Assembly: GCA_020740775.1 (NCBI GenBank)
Contig: JAHEWK010000001.1
Coordinates: forward strand, 930,001 to 994,000
DNA length: 64,000 bases
Direction: 5' to 3'
DNA from: Ilyonectria destructans
Lineage: Eukaryota > Ascomycota > Sordariomycetes > Hypocreales > Nectriaceae
Positions 37,621 through 47,163 of the stretch are shown here, piece after piece (the stretch's first letter is position 1; each line of letters starts with the position of its first letter). The notes under the pieces are model-generated. The model searched no databases. It was not told the DNA's origin and saw only the letters and a program-made list of their open reading frames with translations. Position numbers and translations under genes: made by a program.

Positions 37621-38186
37621 TTTAGGGTACTCTAGGTCCTATAAGCGCTATAGCTTCTATAAATTTAAATGCTTATATAATAATCTTTATTCTACGCCTA
37701 GGCGTACAAATGTCACGTGGTTGGTAATTGTACGCCTAGGCGTGCCGGTACTGTTCGCCGGTGGAACAGAGCAAGCTAATTCGTAGAATGACCAATATGA
37801 TCCACTTTTTGAGCGGCGAGGTCCAGGCTGCAGCCCATCGACCAAACCAAGAATCGACACAGAAACTTTGACTCGTTGTGTAGCCTTGCAAGATGAGTGT
37901 TAACTTTGCCACTATCCGCACGGTCCAATTTAGGGTTGTATTAATAATCTATGGTTAGTGATCTTCTGTGAGGCGGTGGAAATATGATCGGGGATACACT
38001 AAAGAGGAAGCCGGGTTATCATCATGGGCTTGTCGACGCTGTGATTGCTCGTCGCTTCCTCAAGCACACCTCATTTTCTATTTAGATACGTAGTAAATCC
38101 ATCTTTGATCATCTAAAATCCTCAACTCCAATTGTTTCAACCATCACTTCTTCCATCAAGCAGCTCTTCTATCTCACACTCTAAAA

Positions 38187-39366
38187 ATGACAGCCTCTTA
38201 CCCTACAACCCATCCGGCGGTTGTCACCACCGCAAAGCGAGCCCCCCTCTCAATCCTGGAAGTACCAACAGAAGCTCCGGAACCTGGTGAGGTCGTCGTC
38301 CGAGTTCAGTGGACATCTTCCTCGCCATTGGACCTACACCAAGCTGACGGTGGTCTCCTTACAATACACCCATTCATCCTTGGGTGTAGTTTTGCAGGTA
38401 TTGTTGTGGCTGTTGGGCCTACCGATCCAGAAGCAAAGCAACCTGACTCGGCGCCACTTGTGGTTGGTGACCGTGTGTTTGCATTTACTAGCAAGATGCA
38501 AAAGCAGCAGGGCTTCCAAACGTATGTCACAGTACCTCGGAATCTCATGGGCCGTGTCCCCGAAAACCTCACTATGGAGGCGGCAGTCACGGCGCCCACG
38601 AATCTAGTGACGGCATTTCACACAAGCACCCAGGATCTGGGTCTTGAGCTACCCTGGCCTATCCCCGAGAATTATGTCCCACCCGAGGCGGACGCGCCTA
38701 TCCTCATCTGGGGCGCGGCCAGTAGTGTCGGCAACTTTACTGTCCAAGTCCTGCACCACTGGGGATACAAGAACATTTTGGCTGTAGCGAGTGAGAAACA
38801 TCATGACGAGCTACTTGCATATGGTGCGACAAAATGCTTTGATTACCGCAAGACGGACGTCGCGGATGCCATCCGTACCCAAGCCGACCATATTCCCTAT
38901 GTCATCGACTGCATTGGGCAGCTTGAAGGCACGCTTCGACCCTTGAGTTGCATTGCGCAGAAAGGCACCAAGGTCGCAATAATGATGCCTGCCATCGTCA
39001 GAGATGCAACCGAGGATCAAGAGCCTGAGTTGAGCATGGATCCGTCTTCGCTCTTGGTTGGCGAGTGGAAGGATGGTGTTGAGCTCATCGGTGTCAGGAC
39101 ATTCTTCTACGAACAGGTAAGATGATCCCAGAACATTCCTTCAGCAATTTGCTAATTGAAATCCGCTCCTTCAGAACGAATTCTTCAAATGGCATCTGCA
39201 GCCCGACATCATCCCCACCCTGCTGGAGTCGGGCATTATTAAGCCTAACAAACAGAGAATCGTTGAGGCGGAGACGTTGCTTGAGCGTGCCCAAAAGGCG
39301 TTGGACTTGTTGCGCGAGCGTGCACCGAGCGGCGAGAGACTGGTTTGGAGGGTGGCTGAAGAATGA
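38187..39366 (+). CDS. MDR-family (zinc-type alcohol dehydrogenase-like / quinone oxidoreductase-like) enzyme
   Basis: An NAD(P)H-dependent oxidoreductase of the medium-chain dehydrogenase/reductase superfamily, of the fungal ToxD/trans-enoyl-reductase-like type; the substrate is unknown. Two exons are inferred: 38,187-39,116 and 39,175-39,366, with a 58-bp intron (GTAAGA donor, TCAG acceptor), giving 373 residues. The N-terminal GroES-like domain includes PLDLHQADGG and HPFILGCSFAGIVVAVG. The nucleotide-binding loop is GAASSVG at residues 176-182, followed by VIDCIG. I do not see the cysteine set of a structural zinc site, so it is probably a zinc-independent member. The start is preceded by a CT-rich leader and AAAAATGAC context. 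It is divergent from the AflR-like regulator, with the palindromic element between them. Confidence 0.92.
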
Positions 39367-39746
39367 TTCGATTGTAGAATGGGGTTGCCCGATCCAAGTT
39401 CAAGATACAACATTATGCTGCAGTTTCAATATTATTTTCTGTTGTCCTACATGTGCACAAGGAAGAAGCATTTTTGGCCCTCAAGCTATACCATCGCCAG
39501 ATAGCACACTAGACCATGATACAGTGCGCTATGGCTGTCGAAGTCCCTTGTCGTGCGTTAAAGTGTCGATCTTCGGTGTGAACCCCGCACGCACGCTTTG
39601 CAAGATGGATGTGAATTTGTCTTCCCAACCTTCACATCGTCGTGATCATAAATGAGCGCGCTGACTTTATAAGAATATTCGTTTGTCGCTTGAAAGATCA
39701 AATCACCTCGAAATCCAGTCCACTCCAAGAATAGCAGCCAAGCGCG
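39367..39746. other. Intergenic region
   Basis: 380 bases between the MDR gene and the GFA-domain gene. No gene, RNA or repeat recognised. Confidence 0.6.
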
Positions 39747-40919
39747 ATGGCTGCCACTGAGACCGTCGACGTTTTGGCGCAGTGCCTGTGCAAAGCTCAC
39801 AGATTCACGGCCACAGTGCCACGAGCCTCCCTCCCTCTCAAGGCATCATGCTGCCACTGCAACTCATGTCGCCATTCAACGGGCGCCCTGTACACCTGTG
39901 ACGCGTTGTGGCCAGGTTCATTTGACGAAATCCGCAGTTCGTCTCTGTGCAAATACGAGTTCAGCTCCAATCTCACGTTCCGGTTCTGTGGCACATGCTC
40001 AGCTCCCATGTTCTACCAAAAACACTCCGTGGACCGAGAGGATACATTTGGTGTATTTACTGGCGCTCTGGCCAACAGCCCTGTTGCCAACTTCATCAAG
40101 ATTGTTGACCATATCTTTGTGGGCGATACCATTGATGGAGGCGCCTCTGTTTGGATGCACACACCGAACGAGGATGGGAGCGTCCCGCGCCGTTGGATGG
40201 CTGGGCGAAACAACAGTGACGAACTGCATCACACCTGGCCACCAGTTGAAGACCTCCCTGGTGCTAATTATAAGATTGGACCCGTCGAGATTCCCCTTCG
40301 TTGTCACTGTGGAGGCGTCAATTTTGTCCTCCGCCGCGGCGACGCTGATTTCGCTGACATGGAGTCTGACCAGCTACCCTGGTTCGTGGAGCCGACAACT
40401 CACAAATTATTAACCAGCTTTGACGCATGCAACTCCTGTCGGGCCATGTTTGGTGCCGACGTCATCAATTGGACGTTTGCTTTGATGCATCACTTGGAAT
40501 TCCCCGCCAACAATACTGGCCAATCCACCACCACAGGCTTTCCTAGGACAACCAACGATTTGAAAATCGCCGTTAGCAGTGACAATCGGGATCCTCGCCT
40601 CGGTACGCTTTCCATATACGAAAGCTCCCCCGACGTGCAGCGTTATTTCTGCTCACGTTGCTCGGCTTCTGTCTTTTATGCCGTTGATGACCGTCAGGAG
40701 CTCGTTGATGTAGCCGTCGGGCTGCTTGAGGCGCCCAGTGGAGCTAGGGCCGAAAGTTTTTTGGCCTGGGGGTTCGGATCAGACATGGGAAGTATGCAAG
40801 ACGTTATTGGAGGATGGAGGGAGAAGCTTGTGACTGCTGTTCAGAGTGAAGCAGAGGCTTGGAGGATTGCCAGGGGTTATCCGAAGAGTTGGAGGAGGAT
40901 TCTCAAGGAGGAGGCTTGA
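39747..40919 (+). CDS. Protein with two tandem GFA (CENP-V/Mss4-like) domains
   Basis: A single exon of 390 residues. GFA/CENP-V domains bind zinc through scattered Cys pairs and are related to glutathione-dependent formaldehyde-activating enzymes, but most fungal members have no known reaction. The first domain covers about residues 10-115: CLC near the N-terminus, then CCHCNSCRHSTGA and FCGTCSAPMFY. The second covers about residues 185-335: LRCHCGGVNFVL, ACNSCRAMFG and YFCSRCSASVFY. The same core pattern occurs twice, so the gene looks like a duplication of the domain. The start at 39,747 has a GCGATGG context and lies just before the first domain. It is downstream of and parallel to the MDR gene. 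Confidence 0.9.
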   Translation: MAATETVDVLAQCLCKAHRFTATVPRASLPLKASCCHCNSCRHSTGALYTCDALWPGSFDEIRSSSLCKYEFSSNLTFRFCGTCSAPMFYQKHSVDREDTFGVFTGALANSPVANFIKIVDHIFVGDTIDGGASVWMHTPNEDGSVPRRWMAGRNNSDELHHTWPPVEDLPGANYKIGPVEIPLRCHCGGVNFVLRRGDADFADMESDQLPWFVEPTTHKLLTSFDACNSCRAMFGADVINWTFALMHHLEFPANNTGQSTTTGFPRTTNDLKIAVSSDNRDPRLGTLSIYESSPDVQRYFCSRCSASVFYAVDDRQELVDVAVGLLEAPSGARAESFLAWGFGSDMGSMQDVIGGWREKLVTAVQSEAEAWRIARGYPKSWRRILKEEA

Positions 40920-41318
40920 GTAGCTAATTCTCGAATGTCTCGATATTTTATACGTACTGGGGTTGTTGTCTGTATCCTTTGACTTTGCTCAGTGATGGTG
41001 GGTTTTTTTTTGCCAGCAATGACACAGGTGACCGAGTTGCGGGACACATATTGAGGTCTACTCTGTAGAGTCATGATTCATGCCTAAAATTCAAGTGACG
41101 TTAATCTTGGGCTCAAGAAGGGTTCAATTGTATGCGGTTATTAGAAAATGAATCAAGGAAAGATCTCATCTATAAATATTTCGCAAATGGCACCACTTCT
41201 CCGACCCAATTCTGCCCAGACTTAATACAAACTTACCACCTCAGTGCCACTATCAAACATCAGGAAACATCAACTTCCCTAATTCAATTCCAATACGCGT
41301 GCCAGAAATCCAGCCATC
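40920..41318. other. Intergenic region
   Basis: About 400 bases between the GFA gene and the small Cys-rich frame; nothing recognised. Confidence 0.55.
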
Positions 41319-41546
41319 ATGTGCATCCTGAGAATCACCACGTTTGACTGTGACGAGTGTGGCAAATGGATCTGCTGTAAAACCGAGAACGAGCCCTGTG
41401 ACCGTTTCAAGCGTGGCTTGCTGTGCCAATCGACCCCTGAAAGTGGAAAAGACAAGATGGACGCGAAGAGCTGCTATGTGTGTGTCGAACGAAAGAGGAA
41501 GGAGGAGGAGGACAGGAAGAAGAATAAGAAGGGCGATAAGAAATAG
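41319..41546 (+). CDS. Small cysteine-rich hypothetical protein
   Basis: A 75-residue frame with ten cysteines arranged as CDEC, ICC, then single cysteines and CYVC, followed by a very basic Lys/Glu/Arg tail (KRKEEEDRKKNKKGDKK). There is no signal peptide, so it is more likely an intracellular zinc-binding protein than a secreted effector. The start context CCATCATGTGC is acceptable. I do not recognise a family. Codon use is not AT-biased, and the frame does not overlap another gene. Confidence 0.55.
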   Translation: MCILRITTFDCDECGKWICCKTENEPCDRFKRGLLCQSTPESGKDKMDAKSCYVCVERKRKEEEDRKKNKKGDKK

Positions 41547-41940
41547 GTAGGGCTTTAGCGTCCACGCACGTTCAGAAGGGGATAAATAGAAACCGGATAT
41601 CCTGAGGAACAAAATGTCGTAGTAGACATTGGCTTGGTGTTCAAAGCTGGTAAAAACAGTATCTCTTGTCTACACAGCCTATCAAACCCGTGATATCTGG
41701 ACTAAATTACAGTCGAAAGTCCCACTCAACTCCACTTCTGATGTGTTTGCTGATAATTATTAAAATTGGTTTGTGAGTCCCGAGCTTCCTGCGCCTGTTT
41801 AACGTGGCCTTGGTAATGTCCTTTCGCAGTGAGAACTGGTTCGTATGTTGTGTTGAATGAGTCTCGGCGATCAGCGTGGCTGTAGGTTCGATTAAATATT
41901 GTATTAGCCACTTTTTAGGAAACGACGAGCATGAGAGTAC

Positions 41941-42252
41941 TTACAATCCCTGGGCGCTAGACGCTGCTCCAGCCAGAGGATCTAGAACCTGGTGTCCATC
42001 ACGATAGAATTTCTTACGCTCAACGCTGGGTCCCACGGGCCTATCACCAGGCCTGTAAGGCTTTGTCGCCTTCAAGCCGCTGGCTGTCGTCCGATAGGTC
42101 CCAATTGCTGTCCCTGCAGCTCTCGAAGCTGCCTTGTAGACATCGTATTTAGCTCCAATTGTGTGACCTGGGATGTATTCGAGTTTATCATCGAGTCCTG
42201 TGAATCTCTTTTGAAGATTGGCGACATCAACGGGGTCAGGCCTGGGAGGCAT
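41941..42252 (-). CDS. Hypothetical protein, 103 residues
   Basis: ATG at 42,252, TAA at 41,941-41,943. The product is basic and polar with Arg, Lys and Ala, contains KLEYIPGHTIGAKYDVYKAA, and has no signal peptide or membrane segment. No family recognised. A GTAAGT donor overlaps the stop codon; splicing to the AAAAAG acceptor near 41,905 would only change the last residues to GFG and a stop. Some in-frame sequence upstream of the chosen ATG looks non-coding. Confidence 0.5.
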   Translation of the reverse strand: MPPRPDPVDVANLQKRFTGLDDKLEYIPGHTIGAKYDVYKAASRAAGTAIGTYRTTASGLKATKPYRPGDRPVGPSVERKKFYRDGHQVLDPLAGAASSAQGL

Positions 42253-42574
42253 TGAAGCGTTTGGAGAGAAATAATGATGCAAAATGAGAAATGTAGAAGG
42301 CAAAACGTAATAAAACAAATATTACACTCAACCAGTTGCTCAAAGGTGTGGAAATAGTGACTGAGTTGTGTAAATAGAAGAATGAACTGCAGATGAAGAA
42401 TGATCGTGGCCAACTTATAGAGATTTTGACTGCCCTTTTGTGCTCTGAAGTGCCTGGTTTCTTCATTCCCATCACGTCCCCACTGCGACTTAATCTTTGT
42501 TGGTGCTAATATTAGATGGACGAATTGGTGATGGACTCTGCAATTATCGAAAGATCATGGCCGGCTTCGCAGCC

Positions 42575-42900
42575 GCCCAAGGTCATTGACGCCGGAGTTG
42601 CGCCTCGACATCGAATCAATAACCGCCAAACAAACGTTGCTATTCTAAGCCACGCTTCAGGTCAGCTTGGGGTAGGATTCGCTTGTTTGAGGATATTTTA
42701 GGACAAGGCAATATGTGATAGACTCTCTAACCATCGACAGGTTTAGCAACCGCCGACGAGAACACCGCCGACGAGAACGGCGCCAAGTTACGCCTCGAGA
42801 ACAAATCAATAACCGCCGAACGAACCATGCGATACTAAGCGAAGTTACAGGTCGGGCCTAAGGCAGGATTGGCCTGGTTGGGGTTGCAGAATACAACTTA
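42575..42900. repeat. Degenerate direct repeat of about 115 bp, two copies
   Basis: Copies at about 42,596-42,705 and 42,783-42,895 share TACGCCTCGA/TGCGCCTCGA, AATCAATAACCGCC, CTAAGC and AGGATTSGC-type blocks in the same order. They diverge at many positions. No coding role is apparent; it lies in the intergenic region before the F-box gene. Confidence 0.5.
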
Positions 42901-43112
42901 GAACCAACAGTCCTATTTTTGGATGAGCCAACCGCCCGGTGTTGGTTGATGACAGGGCGCTGGCCAACAAAGGGGCGGGTAAAAGAATGTCCGAATCCGC
43001 AACTACTACGCCGTTCGATTCAGCCGACTCATATTTGGTCCAGTTCCCGCTCACCACGCGCCAACCAACACAAACATTTCTCTCCGGGTCTGCATTATCA
43101 CAGGACGCCGCC

Positions 43113-44497
43113 ATGCCAGGAATAACCAACCTCCCCTGTGAGATAGTCGCTTCTATCCTCCGCAACCTCGATAATGTCCGTTTTCTCACCCCAACACTGC
43201 TTGCCTGTCGCCACTTTTACTCGTCCTATAAAGAGAGCCCTGGTATTGAGCTCGAAATCCTCCGACGCCAAATCCCTTCAGCTCTGTTCCCCGAATCCGT
43301 TGCCCTTATGGAAGTGTCACGTCTACCACACCCGTACACAGCTAGCTCCATCCGCCCGTTGCTCAAGGATTTGTACCAAGAACCCGACCAAATGAGCAAT
43401 GAAATAGGATCGCTCCCTCTTCCCTCCATCCTTAGGATAGGGTACAACCATGACATCATCCATTCCTTGGTGATGGAATTTGCAAAGGATGCATGGGAAC
43501 TGTTGTCTCAGGACAGGCAAGAAATGTTGAGCGATTTCTCATTGTCCTCCACAGAGTATGTTCGTTTTTGTCGGGCTTTTTATCGCGCCGATCTCTTATT
43601 GTGTCTTCTCCGTGGCGGGAAGCATAAGTATCGCAACGAATTTGAGACAACCCTGAACTTGGATTTCTTTTACCATCCCCCATGGGAAGATGAGCAACTT
43701 GGCTGTGTACATGACTTTCTGGAGAAGAGGTTCTCTCAAGGTAAGCGTCGCCTTTAAGATAGTATCTACCGTTGCTAAACCTTTCTCACAGCTTCTCGCG
43801 ACGTTGTAGCGCATGACATTGACTTTGGAGAATACGATACCAACTATTTGAGTCTCGGCCCTGAGAATCGCTGGAAGCAAGACTCGGTATGCATTGCCAC
43901 TCAATATCATGAAATTATACAATTGGCTAACCTAATGTACGACAGTTGTCGCGAGGATTGCAATTCATCCACCAAGTGATGAATGAAGTCTCATATAGCT
44001 CCAAAAAGGAATTGCTAAGGTCAACCGTCGATTACAAACCTATTTCCCTTCACGACGCAATTACCGCATCCTATGTAGCTGATGACAATGACGAACCTTT
44101 GGAAGAATATTCCAACGACGAAATCCAAGCTATGCTTCGGCGCTCAAGAGACAGAAACGACGGACCATTTGTCGCCTGGAGGAGCGTACATAGAGAAGAT
44201 CCACGTGACTCGTGGGTCTTGACCCTTGAAACTGCCGGGCTTCGAGAGCGAGCATATGTCCTATGGGACAATGACCGCATAGAACGATACAAATTGCTCG
44301 AGTTGTATGAGTCTGTACCGGAGGATCCAAGCCACACGTTCGATGAGGATGAGTTTGACAGAATGCAAGAGTCTTTTGAAGAAAGATCTCAGATATGGCG
44401 AAAGGGTGGTCGGGGTGATTGGAGTCCCAATGACACAAGCAGGGTAGTATGGCCAAGTTCACACCACCAGACTATGTACGAATCAGACCGGAAATAG
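43113..44497 (+). CDS. F-box domain protein
   Basis: Probable substrate receptor of an SCF ubiquitin ligase. Three exons are inferred: 43,113-43,740, 43,792-43,886 and 43,946-44,497, with introns of 51 and 59 bp (GTAAGC...CACAG and GTATGC...GACAG). The frame closes to 424 residues. The F-box is at the very N-terminus, with MPGITNLPCEIVASILRNL and then RFLTPTLLACRHF. The rest has no repeat class that I can name. The start at 43,113 was chosen for its strong GCCGCCATG context and because the F-box follows at once. An in-frame ATG at 42,987 would add 42 residues without recognisable features. Confidence 0.85.
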
Positions 44498-45614
44498 ATG
44501 GATATTAGAACAATGCAGATGGATAATTGAAGACCCAACTTGAGGTTGAAGGATTCGTGCAGGTGAAGGAGAAAATGCAAAGAGTAACAGAAGAGACCTA
44601 AATTTAGTAGCATAAATGACTTTCGACGAAAAATCTAATGAGCCCCAATAGCCGAATAGAGAGATGCGATTAACAAAGAACCAATACCTACTGAGGTTTA
44701 CAAAGGACAGGATTGTGTGCAGTTCTGAGAGGGGCGCACCAATTTAGTTGTCGTTTGATTCTTTTCTCATTTCAATTTTCTAGGGCCTATGGCCTAGCCG
44801 CAGCTCTTGGTCACCGTTTTGCCCCAAATTAATTGATTATCTCGGCGAACTGTCGTATGATTATATGCCTCAAAGCCACCACGAGTTATTAATCAGCTGG
44901 TCTAATCATGAGAAGAAATCCATTCATATTCTGAATTAAGCCCAGGTGTCAGACGCCCGATTTTTGCCCTTGGGAGTCACGCTGCTAGGTCTCCAAGGTA
45001 TAGTTTGAGCCGACCGAGGTCGGCAAAAGATGTGCAATCTCTACCTGAGTCTAGGGCTCGGGCCTAGACCAGCCGTTAGAAGGGTCCCGAGTATCAAGCT
45101 TTAGCCTATGACTCTTGGGTCTGTGATCCCAAAAATAAGCTGAAAGCTCAGCCTACTTTATCTCTCAGTCCAATCTTGTCATCGCTTAGCTAGCTCAAAA
45201 TAAAGCAACGGGAACTCAGCCCTAGGGACAGAAATGGGATTTGGCGAGCCTGGGTCTCGCCTCCGAGTATATTGGCATTTTATTTCTAGAAACAATTCTT
45301 CCAAGAACTTCTAGAGTTCCGTCTCTGATTTTTGGCTATCTCAGAACAGCTTCTCTCTGGGGACCGACTAGCATCAAGGGCTATCACAGCGAACCCATCC
45401 ATACACACCGTGTCTTTCAAAAAGAAAATCATAGATGCACTTTGCTTTGATGCTCTCGGATTGATCAGTGAGATGACAAGTGCGAAATTAGAGAAACGAG
45501 ACTAATATTAAATGACGCTAAATTATCTATGCATGCATGCTTCAAATGTGCACCTTGACTCTAGGCGCGACTGGTCTATCCTCGGAATATCCAACCTTCA
45601 TTAAAATCCCTTGC
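44498..45614. other. Intergenic region
   Basis: About 1.1 kb between the F-box gene and the phiA-like gene, which converge here. No supported ORF, tRNA or mobile element. A patch at about 45,000-45,110 is rich in GGCCTAG/GGGCTC-type short palindromes. Confidence 0.5.
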
Positions 45615-46163
45615 TTACTGGGTGTAGGTGCAGCTGTTGGGCTTGTTGATCTTGATAGGGCGAGCAGTCAAAGTCAAGCATCCCTGGCCACCACCGGGTT
45701 GGCTGACGCCAGCGTTGATCCAGACACCCCAAGTGCCATCGCTGGAGGGGCAGGCAATGAAACCAGCGCCACTGAACTTCAGGTCGCCATTGCTGTCAAC
45801 GGCCCATCCCTTGCGCTCCCATCGAGCGGGGATCTCCTTCACATTCGTGGTGTAGCCAAGCTTTCCCTGGCCCATTCCGGAGCGGTCGACGAAGAGCTGC
45901 TGAGGGGTCGAGCCCTCGTGGTACAGGAACAGATTGCCGTCAACCAGCTTGAACGTAGCCAGGTTATCCGTCGCAGTTTTGCAGGTTGCACCCTGCTGAG
46001 ACATCTTGAGCATGATGTTGTTGTTGGCGGCCTGGAAGCCAGTGAAATGAATGCCGGTGGCGGGGCGGAGAGCAAGCACCTCGAAGGTGTTGGATGTGGC
46101 GGGAGCGGCGGACACCAGGCCGGCGGCCACAAGGGGAGTGAGGAGGATGTTCTTGATCTGCAT
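45615..46163 (-). CDS. phiA: Secreted cell-wall protein of the PhiA family
   Basis: PhiA proteins are conidiophore/phialide-associated cell-wall proteins of aspergilli; the A. fumigatus member is known as an IgE-binding allergen (Asp f 34). The frame is a single exon of 182 residues. It has a signal peptide (MQIKNILLTPLVAAGLVSA, predicted cut near residues 19-21). It also has the family hallmarks FVDRSGMGQGKLGYTT, GWAVD, a cysteine in IACPSSDG, GVWINAGVSQPGG and the C-terminal end NSCTYTQ. Length matches the family. The N-terminal region after the signal peptide is less like family members I know, so it may be a paralogue. A TATA-like sequence lies about 155 bases upstream of the start. Confidence 0.9.
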   Translation of the reverse strand: MQIKNILLTPLVAAGLVSAAPATSNTFEVLALRPATGIHFTGFQAANNNIMLKMSQQGATCKTATDNLATFKLVDGNLFLYHEGSTPQQLFVDRSGMGQGKLGYTTNVKEIPARWERKGWAVDSNGDLKFSGAGFIACPSSDGTWGVWINAGVSQPGGGQGCLTLTARPIKINKPNSCTYTQ

Positions 46164-46317
46164 TCTGAAGGTTTTTGGTGTGTGAGGTGTTGGTTGTGAG
46201 ATTGAAGGATTGCTTTGGAGTGGATTGTTGATGTTTGTTGAGTTGAAGCAGTGTGGAAGTGGTTGATGTAGGAGTGGTAAATTGATGAGAGAATGGTTAT
46301 ACTGAGGCACCCAGCAG

Positions 46318-46325
46318 CTTATATA
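46318..46325 (-). promoter_or_regulatory. TATA-box candidate of the phiA-like gene
   Basis: On the minus strand it reads TATATAAG, about 155 bases before the ATG at 46,163. A reasonable distance for a highly expressed fungal wall-protein gene, but unproven. Confidence 0.45.
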
Positions 46326-46329
46326 CATA

Positions 46330-47163
46330 AATCCTATGTCATCTCAGGAATGTAAATGATCAATCTCGGAAGCCACAAGCCACCAACTTTGTTGATTCCC
46401 GACGACGGCGACTGCTAATGCGCGCCTGACAACAATACCAGCCAATGGTGCCAAAGCCTGACATAACAGCGCGCTTCCCGATTGGAGCCACGGGAGAATA
46501 CGAGCAATAGTTAGAGATTTAGGTCTGTGGCGCACCTCGAACGGGACAAGACGATAAAATGGGGCGGCGATGCGAGGGCCCATGAGGTCTAAGCCTCTCG
46601 TTCTAGACCCAAGGCTGAGACATGTCCGCTTACGGCTTTTGGATGGCGCGCTCTAGCTTCTCGCTTTTTTTGGACACAAGCCACAGGGGCCTCCTGCTAA
46701 GGGGAGAGCTAATTATCGGAGCTTTTCTGCGGATTGTCGCGCTGGGGGCGACGTGGAAAGGCGGTGCTTCACTGGAACTTCAGCCCTACGCCACTCGGGA
46801 GACACCGAGTGGATCATTCCCCGAGGTCCTAAAAAAAGAATCGCGGTGAGAGGGAGAGCCATTCGCGGAGTGCGGCGTGCCCACTGTCGTATAGGTTTCT
46901 TGGGCGGTTAGACTGTCTCGGATCAGCTCCTCCCTACATGTTGTACATTGTTTCTCGTATTGCGTGGAATACAAGTTGGGTTTTACGCTGATGTCCCTCC
47001 GTCGGAGTGAAGATATACGCGAGCCTAGTGTGTGTTCTGTAATCTGTAATATAATTGTCATGCCAACTTGTTTCCCTCCCTTGCTCTCAAATATTAAACT
47101 ATCTTGATCTTTGAAGAAAGAGCAGAAGTCGGCGGCTGTGAATTTCTTAGTCATGCCTGCAGC
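46330..47163. other. Intergenic region between the phiA-like gene and the HET gene
   Basis: About 830 bases. One minus-strand frame (46,786-47,154) starts nine bases after the HET stop, but has no recognisable feature and was not accepted as a gene. Confidence 0.5.

Larger units (their letters stand above)
36777..37759. mobile_element. Palindromic foldback/MITE-like DNA element with 100-bp TIRs and 9-bp TSD (MULE-like)
   Basis: The terminal inverted repeats are 36,777-36,876 and 37,660-37,759. By eye they differ at only two adjacent positions in 100. The flanking direct duplication is GGTGGAACA (36,768-36,776 and 37,760-37,768). Nine-base duplications are typical of Mutator-like elements. 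The interior is also palindromic: about seven 34-bp tandem units (CTATAG...AAGCTT...AG) on the left face inverted copies on the right, so the whole element could fold into one hairpin centred near 37,268. There is no coding capacity. The units become steadily more AT-rich towards the centre. The element sits in the divergent intergenic region between the AflR-like regulator and the MDR gene. Confidence 0.88.

Noticed and set aside
34993..39366. Secondary-metabolite gene cluster
   Set aside because: An AflR-like regulator and an MDR enzyme are suggestive, but no PKS, NRPS, terpene cyclase or transporter gene is visible in the window.
41726..41911. 61-residue minus-strand frame as a second exon of the 103-residue gene
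   Set aside because: It lacks an ATG, and the available acceptor after the GTAAGT donor does not join it in frame.
45537..46199. 220-residue plus-strand frame over the phiA-like gene
   Set aside because: Antisense shadow; the minus strand has a signal peptide and clear family motifs.
46786..47154. 122-residue minus-strand frame directly after the HET gene
   Set aside because: It has a proper ATG but no domain, no compositional support and no splice or promoter evidence; it may be 3' UTR.
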